This document shows, piece after piece, positions 31,482-37,280 of a stretch of 37,280 nt of DNA (position 1 is its first letter; every line of letters begins with the position of its first letter). The notes under the pieces are model-generated. The model was not told the origin of the DNA. It did no database searches and saw nothing but the letters and a program-made list of their open reading frames with translations. The translations under genes and the position numbers were made by a program. The DNA comes from UBA9715 sp045614225 (lineage in GTDB: Bacteria; Actinomycetota; Coriobacteriia; Coriobacteriales; Eggerthellaceae), in assembly GCA_045614225.1 (NCBI GenBank), contig JAZLCO010000041.1, forward strand, positions 1-37,280. Direction: 5' to 3'.

Positions 31482-31581
31482 GTTCGCCTGCGCTTTCATG
31501 ATGGAAGGCTATTAAGAAATTCGAGCTTAAATTTTACTACTTATCGAGCGTTCGGCTAACCACTTAGAGGCAGTCCGCTAA

Positions 31582-31605
31582 CCAAAAGGATAGATAGTCT
31601 TTTGG
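31582..31605 (-). terminator. Weak hairpin directly after the DedA stop codon
   Basis: CCAAAAG and CTTTTGG form a 7-bp stem immediately next to the TAG. There is no U-tract, so termination is doubtful; it could protect the 3' end of the mRNA. Confidence 0.35.
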
Positions 31606-32259
31606 CTAGTTCTTACGCGAATTGATGGCGCCTTTGACGGCGCCGAAAATGGCGGGCAATACCGAGATGAAGATAATGCCCAGCACGATGGCGCTGAAAT
31701 GCTGCTGGACGAACGGTACGCCGCCGAAGAAGTAGCCGACGAGCACGAAGAGGCTGACCCAGCTGATGCCGCCAATGGCATTGAACATCGTGAACTTCGC
31801 GAAGTTCATATGGCCTGTACCCGCAATGAACGGGGCAAACGTGCGGAAGAACGGCATGAAACGCGTGATGACGATCGTCAAGCCACCGTACTTCTCGAAG
31901 AAGTAGTCGAGCTTGGCCATGCGCTCGGGCGTGAGCGCCTTCACCTTGCCCGAGTCGATGATGCGACTGCCGAAGAACCGCGCGATCCAGTAATTCGATG
32001 TGTTGCCCAAGATGGCCGCCGCGTAGAACACGATCAAGGTGACGCCCAGATTGAGCCCCCACCCTTCCGCCGAGAACACGCCGCATGCGAACAGGAGCGA
32101 GTCGCCGGGAAGGAACGGGAAGAAGACGACGCCGGTCTCGATGAACACAACCAGGAACAGCGGGCAGTAGACCAGCACGGGCCCGAGCGTGGCAATCCAA
32201 GCCGCAATCTGAGTGCGCGGGTCCTTGAGGAAGCTGATGATGAATTCGATGAAGCCCAC
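31606..32259 (-). CDS. DedA/SNARE-associated family membrane protein
   Basis: A 217-residue polytopic protein with the DedA signature: ETGVVFFPFLPGDSLLFACG, a re-entrant motif, then GNTSNYWIARFFG, FEKYGGLTIVITRFMPFFRTFAPFIAGTGHM and a final helix pair. DedA proteins are proton-dependent lipid flippases or scramblases; members such as UptA and PetA recycle undecaprenyl phosphate or phosphatidylethanolamine. Which lipid this one moves is unknown. The frame opens at a GTG at 32289, but that sits right at the SRP RNA; the GTG at 32259 has AAGGA about 11 bases ahead and gives a normal N-terminus, so it is preferred with moderate certainty. It is followed by dnaX on the same strand after about 120 bp. 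Confidence 0.9.
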   Translation of the reverse strand: MGFIEFIISFLKDPRTQIAAWIATLGPVLVYCPLFLVVFIETGVVFFPFLPGDSLLFACGVFSAEGWGLNLGVTLIVFYAAAILGNTSNYWIARFFGSRIIDSGKVKALTPERMAKLDYFFEKYGGLTIVITRFMPFFRTFAPFIAGTGHMNFAKFTMFNAIGGISWVSLFVLVGYFFGGVPFVQQHFSAIVLGIIFISVLPAIFGAVKGAINSRKN

Positions 32260-32292
32260 TGACGTGCAGGTCCTTCCGGCTTGTAACACAGA

Positions 32293-32399
32293 AGTATCCC
32301 GAATAGAGCAGGACGCTCGTCAGCGGTCCCTTATGGCTGCTTCCTCCCGGACCTGACCAGGTTCGGAACTTGGCGCCGTCCTACTCCATTCGAGATACT
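32293..32399 (-). ncRNA. ffs: Signal recognition particle RNA, small bacterial type (4.5S)
   Basis: The minus strand contains GGTCAGGTCCGG followed by GAGGAAGCAGCC, the conserved SRP domain IV that binds Ffh. The flanks 32293-32315 and 32377-32399 pair into a helix of about 21 bp with a few G·U pairs, giving a hairpin of about 107 nt, the usual length for the short form without an Alu domain. SRP RNA with Ffh targets membrane proteins to the Sec translocon. A TATACT -10 box lies at 32418-32423. The exact ends are estimated from pairing. It lies between dedA and the phosphatase-CHAD gene; SRP RNA next to dnaX is a common arrangement. Confidence 0.95.
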
Positions 32400-32417
32400 C
32401 GAACAACGACATGACGC

Positions 32418-32423
32418 AGTATA
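32418..32423 (-). promoter_or_regulatory. Probable -10 box of the SRP RNA gene
   Basis: TATACT on the minus strand, with a predicted start near 32411, about a dozen bases before the long terminal helix begins. No clear -35 hexamer. Confidence 0.5.
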
Positions 32424-32491
32424 GACGAGTTGTCTGCCGTCTACCTGTGCATGAACCAAAAGCACATGATTGGAAGGCGTAAGCGGCAATC

Positions 32492-33805
32492 CTATTGACC
32501 GCGCAGCGTCTCGTAGATGAACTGTTCGTTCTGCGCACGCAGCAGCGAGAGCGCCCAGAGGGCCTCATCGGGCAAGCCTTTCGTCGAGAACTCGTCGATG
32601 ATGCCGACATTCACGCGCGCATCGCACAATGCACCCAAACGATCCTGCACAGCCTTCATCTCGTCGGCGACTTCCTTTGCGCCTGCCGCTTCCCCGCCCA
32701 TGAGCGAACCGAAGCGCTCGGCTGCATAGCGCACCTGCTTCGCTTGCTTTCGCACGTCATGCGTGCGTTCGATATCGGCGAGGTCGAGAGCTTTGAGCTC
32801 TTTGCGTTCATCCTCGACGACGCGCTCGAAACGCTTCGCGATCGCTCGAGAGCCCAGGCCTTCTTTCTCAATCGAGCGCTTCCACACGAGGTTGCGCGAT
32901 TGCTCGCACACGCGCTCGAGGCACTTGCGCGAGCTTTTCGAAGAGAGCGTTGCCAACGTGGCATCGCATTCCTTAGCGCGCGCCGCAGCACATGCTTCCA
33001 GCAACGCATCTGCTCGGGGCTCGAGCTGAGCGACCTCAGCTGACAGCACGTCGTACTCGCGCAAACGAGAGGTCGGGAGAACAAGCGATTTCCAATCGCG
33101 CTGCAGACGACTGTACTGGTCGCGTTGGAGGAACGGCTCGATGAACGAGAGCAAGCCTCTGATGGTACGAATCGAAACGCGGTACTTGTGCGCCGCCTCG
33201 ACATCTTGCGGATCGGCGAAGAAGGCTTCCCGGCGCGCCTCTACGTTGTCGACTGCTTCAGCAATGACGCTTTCGACGTCGACCATCGCCTTCCAACGTT
33301 TTGCCTCTGGACCCTGCATGACCCACAGGAGACGTCCCTCGGAAGGAAGCCCGTTCGAGAATTCGCCATTGACGCGCACGGCGGCTATACCGCCCGTCGC
33401 CAGGGGAACCGCCTGGCCGCAGACTTGCGCGATCGCTTCTTCCATGAATGGATTGTGACCCACGGCGACAACAACATCCGACTCGCATTCAGCTGCAGCG
33501 GCGAAGAATTCCAAGAGATCCTGGGTCCACAGGCACGGCATCTCGATAGTCTCGAGTTCTTTAATGCCGAGCGTTTCGACAAACTCGTCAGCCACCAGAT
33601 CGGCTGTCTGCCAAGCGCGCACTGCAGGGCTCGTCCACAGCTCGATGCTCTTGGGATGCTCTTCCGCAAGCAAACGCGCAGCACGTGGCAACCAAGCTTT
33701 GAGCGCCCGCACACCCGCCTCGGTCAATTCGCGCTCGAAATCGGGAAGCTCGTCCGACCGAAGCTGCGCCTTACCATGCCGCACCAGCACAATCATCTTA
33801 GCCAT
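32492..33805 (-). CDS. Histidine phosphatase (SixA-like) fused to a CHAD domain
   Basis: A 437-residue two-domain protein. Residues 1-165 are a histidine phosphatase: VRHGKA with catalytic H10, SPAVRAWQTAD, and the second histidine H117 in VGHNPF. Residues about 190-435 are a CHAD domain, with its paired helical repeats visible as AAHKYRVSIRTIRGLLSFIE and THDVRKQAKQVRYAAERFG; their basic residues bind polyphosphate. CHAD is usually joined to a CYTH triphosphatase; a histidine phosphatase partner is less usual. The two halves together suggest dephosphorylation guided by, or acting on, polyphosphate or phosphohistidine; this is inference. GAAAGGG lies five bases upstream of the ATG at 33805. 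It seems monocistronic. It is downstream of aspS across a long hairpin. Confidence 0.88.
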   Translation of the reverse strand: MAKMIVLVRHGKAQLRSDELPDFERELTEAGVRALKAWLPRAARLLAEEHPKSIELWTSPAVRAWQTADLVADEFVETLGIKELETIEMPCLWTQDLLEFFAAAAECESDVVVAVGHNPFMEEAIAQVCGQAVPLATGGIAAVRVNGEFSNGLPSEGRLLWVMQGPEAKRWKAMVDVESVIAEAVDNVEARREAFFADPQDVEAAHKYRVSIRTIRGLLSFIEPFLQRDQYSRLQRDWKSLVLPTSRLREYDVLSAEVAQLEPRADALLEACAAARAKECDATLATLSSKSSRKCLERVCEQSRNLVWKRSIEKEGLGSRAIAKRFERVVEDERKELKALDLADIERTHDVRKQAKQVRYAAERFGSLMGGEAAGAKEVADEMKAVQDRLGALCDARVNVGIIDEFSTKGLPDEALWALSLLRAQNEQFIYETLRGQ

Positions 33806-33856
33806 GAGAACCCTTTCTTTGATTGGTCCCCATTATTGTAGCGAAATATGAGAAAT

Positions 33857-33968
33857 AAAAAGGCAATCGGGCAAACGAAGGGCTTAGCGAGGTCAAGTGA
33901 AATTCGTCGAGAGACCTTGGCTCGAGCGAATTTCACGGCGAGCATAGCCTTTCGCTTGTCCGATTGCC
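33857..33968 (-). terminator. 107-nt near-palindrome after aspS, ending in a U-tract
   Basis: Outer arms 33862-33884 and 33946-33968 match as inverted repeats over 23 bp with three changes. An inner perfect 10-bp pair (33897-33906 and 33927-33936) and a 5-bp pair (33907-33911 and 33921-33925) close a nine-base loop. On the minus strand TTTTTATTT follows, so it can end aspS transcription, but it is far longer than an ordinary terminator. It might be a mobile-type palindrome or a stable RNA. Confidence 0.7.
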
Positions 33969-33988
33969 GAACAAACGAGTTGTGCCTT

Positions 33989-35776
<1,788 letters not shown>

Positions 35777-35925
35777 CTGTTAAACAGCTCCTCGCAATAC
35801 GTTTTCACAAAAACTGGAACATTGTAGCGCGCATTCGCGCTCTAGCAGACGCTTTGCGTTCTTTCCCCATATACTTTCGCAAATTGAAACGAAACAACGC
35901 CTCGAGACATGAACAGAGGATGGAT

Positions 35926-35947
35926 TTTCCGTTCATCTGAACGGAAA
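35926..35947 (-). terminator. Hairpin directly after the exporter stop codon
   Basis: TTTCCGTTCA and TGAACGGAAA form a perfect 10-bp inverted repeat with a two-base centre, touching the TGA stop. There is no U-tract, so it may be a weak terminator or a 3'-end stabiliser. Confidence 0.4.
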
Positions 35948-37280
35948 TCACTTCACGCGCGTGATGATAAGCCCGAGACTTGCGATGCCCATCAGAGCCG
36001 AGAAGGCAAACGCGACTTGATACGGCACGGCGGCCCCGATAGCTCCATCGGCGGCAAACGGCAGAAGCGCTGCCACGCAGAACACCATGATGGCCGTGCC
36101 GAACGTAGCAGCAACCTGGCGAATGACCACCTGCGCTGAGCTGCCATGGCCGATAAGCGGGCCCTTCAACCCTGCAAGCGAGAACGTAAGCAGCGGACCG
36201 ATCAAGCCCGACACGCCAATGGCGCGCAGAGTCTGCCAAACCGACAGCATCCATAGCGGCGTATCGTCACCGACAAAGCAACACAGAACCGCGCCCACAG
36301 CGAGAAACGTTCCAAAGATAAGCGCCGAGAAACGAGGTGACGTTTTGTCGGCCAAAATGCCCGAGAGAGGGTTCACGAGAATCGCTGTGAAGACGGTCGG
36401 GAACGTCACCAGCCCCGCATCGAGCGATGTGCCACCGAGAACATCCTGCACGTAGAGCGGTATAACGAGCGTGACGCCCATGTAGCAGGCGAAGAGGAAC
36501 ACCGCCGCCATGAGACCGGCGTTGAACTGCCGTGACTCGAAGATGCGCAAATCCATGAGCGGATATTCGACATGACGCTGGCGGCGTACGAACAAGAAGA
36601 GGCATACAACGCCCACGGCAACAGGAATCCACACCCACATGCTCGCGAAACCGTACGTGCTGGCCTGCGACAAACCAAGCAGCACGCCGCCGAAACCGAG
36701 CGTCGAAAGGATAAACGACAGCGTTTCGAAGCGGGCGTCACCGTCTCCCGAGGCTGGGCGCCTGACCACCACGAAGGTGAGCACGATAAGCGTTGCCGAT
36801 AAAACGAACAGCAGCAGGAAGAAGCTGCGCCAGCCAAACGCGCTGTCCATCGCTCCGCCGACCGTCGGCCCCACACTTGGCGCGAACCCGAGCGCAATGC
36901 CCGCTATGCCCATCGCGGTGGCTTGCTTGCCGGGAGGAAACTTCGTCATGCAAATCGTCTGGTTCTTGGGAATGAGCAGACCGACGGAAACCGCCTGCAA
37001 TATGCGACCGAGCAACATCGAGAAAAACTCGGGAGCTACAAAATCGAGCAACGACCCTGCCGCAAACAACCCGAAACCAAGCAACATGTATTGACGATCG
37101 TTGAGCTTCTGCATGAGGAATGTCGCGATGGGCACGGCCACGCCCAACACGAGCATATAGCCTGTGGTGAACCACTGCCCGACATCAACTTCGACACCGA
37201 ACTCGATCATCGTCGACGGCAACATCGCATTGAGCCCCGTCTGCGACAGAGTGCCGAGCGCCGAGCCAATGGTCACAAGC
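35948..37280 (-). CDS. MFS drug:proton antiporter, DHA2 (EmrB/QacA) family, 5' end missing
   Basis: The last 443 codons of a major facilitator protein; the frame runs off the window edge without a family-typical start, so the first residues are missing. TLSQTGLNAMLPSTMIEFGV matches the first helix of DHA2 transporters. The antiporter motif C is visible as GIALGFAPSVGPTVGGAM, and GRILQAVSVGLLIP precedes it. Length and about 13-14 hydrophobic segments fit the 14-helix DHA2 group, which expels drugs or other amphipathic compounds in exchange for protons. The substrate is unknown. No regulator gene is adjacent inside the window. It ends in a hairpin next to the stop and lies upstream of aspS on the same strand. 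It lacks any visible frameshift. Confidence 0.9.
   Translation of the reverse strand, partial: LVTIGSALGTLSQTGLNAMLPSTMIEFGVEVDVGQWFTTGYMLVLGVAVPIATFLMQKLNDRQYMLLGFGLFAAGSLLDFVAPEFFSMLLGRILQAVSVGLLIPKNQTICMTKFPPGKQATAMGIAGIALGFAPSVGPTVGGAMDSAFGWRSFFLLLFVLSATLIVLTFVVVRRPASGDGDARFETLSFILSTLGFGGVLLGLSQASTYGFASMWVWIPVAVGVVCLFLFVRRQRHVEYPLMDLRIFESRQFNAGLMAAVFLFACYMGVTLVIPLYVQDVLGGTSLDAGLVTFPTVFTAILVNPLSGILADKTSPRFSALIFGTFLAVGAVLCCFVGDDTPLWMLSVWQTLRAIGVSGLIGPLLTFSLAGLKGPLIGHGSSAQVVIRQVAATFGTAIMVFCVAALLPFAADGAIGAAVPYQVAFAFSALMGIASLGLIITRVK

Overview
This 37.3-kb window is a GC-rich (roughly 55-60 %, judged by eye) chromosomal segment with short intergenic spaces, AGGAG-type ribosome sites and mostly housekeeping genes. 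Gene order and protein style (ruvCAB followed by a DUF6483-like gene, a CHAD protein, a stand-alone homocysteine methyltransferase, dnaX-ybaB-recR beside the SRP RNA) suggest an anaerobic actinobacterium of the class Coriobacteriia, probably Eggerthellaceae. This placement is inferred from general knowledge; no database was searched. Almost all genes lie on the minus strand. The plus-strand genes are the tail of queA, an M16C peptidase, ahcY, a small unknown gene and a TetR-type regulator.

Region 1 (1-7.8 kb): the last codons of queA; a two-gene toxin-antitoxin module (RelB/DinJ-like antitoxin plus PIN-domain toxin) with a palindromic operator over its promoter; then addB-addA, encoding a RecBCD-type helicase-nuclease. 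Region 2 (8-14.9 kb): a DUF2130 protein that looks like a PD-(D/E)XK nuclease fused to a coiled coil; a cold-shock protein with a leader made of three perfect hairpins; the ruvC-ruvA-ruvB-DUF6483 operon for Holliday-junction processing, started by a nearly leaderless promoter; a membrane-anchored transglutaminase-like protein; and a stand-alone homocysteine S-methyltransferase. AddAB, RuvABC and, further on, RecR and DnaX make this segment rich in replication and recombination functions.

Region 3 (14.9-20.6 kb): yebC, a membrane-anchored protein with a PASTA-like outer domain, a small tail-anchored acidic protein, and a divergent 988-residue M16C metallopeptidase. Region 4 (20.6-24.6 kb): copies of a short dispersed palindrome, an orphan amino-acid-type solute-binding lipoprotein preceded by about 500 bp of structured gene-free DNA, comF, and a membrane glycosyltransferase 2 with a very strong terminator.

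Region 5 (24.9-28.3 kb): S-adenosylhomocysteinase (ahcY), which with the homocysteine methyltransferase covers two steps of the methionine cycle; an unknown 136-residue protein beside a TetR-type regulator; a four-helix membrane protein with a near-consensus promoter; and a candidate small RNA with its own promoter-like motif and terminator. Region 6 (28.3-37.3 kb): dnaX-ybaB-recR, a DedA membrane protein, the SRP RNA, a histidine-phosphatase/CHAD fusion, aspS with an unusual 107-nt near-palindrome at its 3' end, and a DHA2-type drug exporter cut by the window edge.

I found no CRISPR array, insertion sequence, prophage, tRNA or rRNA. The least explained signals are the long leader of the solute-binding protein gene, the candidate small RNA at 28.1-28.3 kb, the dispersed TTCCCAGGGA palindromes, the csp leader and the long inverted repeat after aspS.
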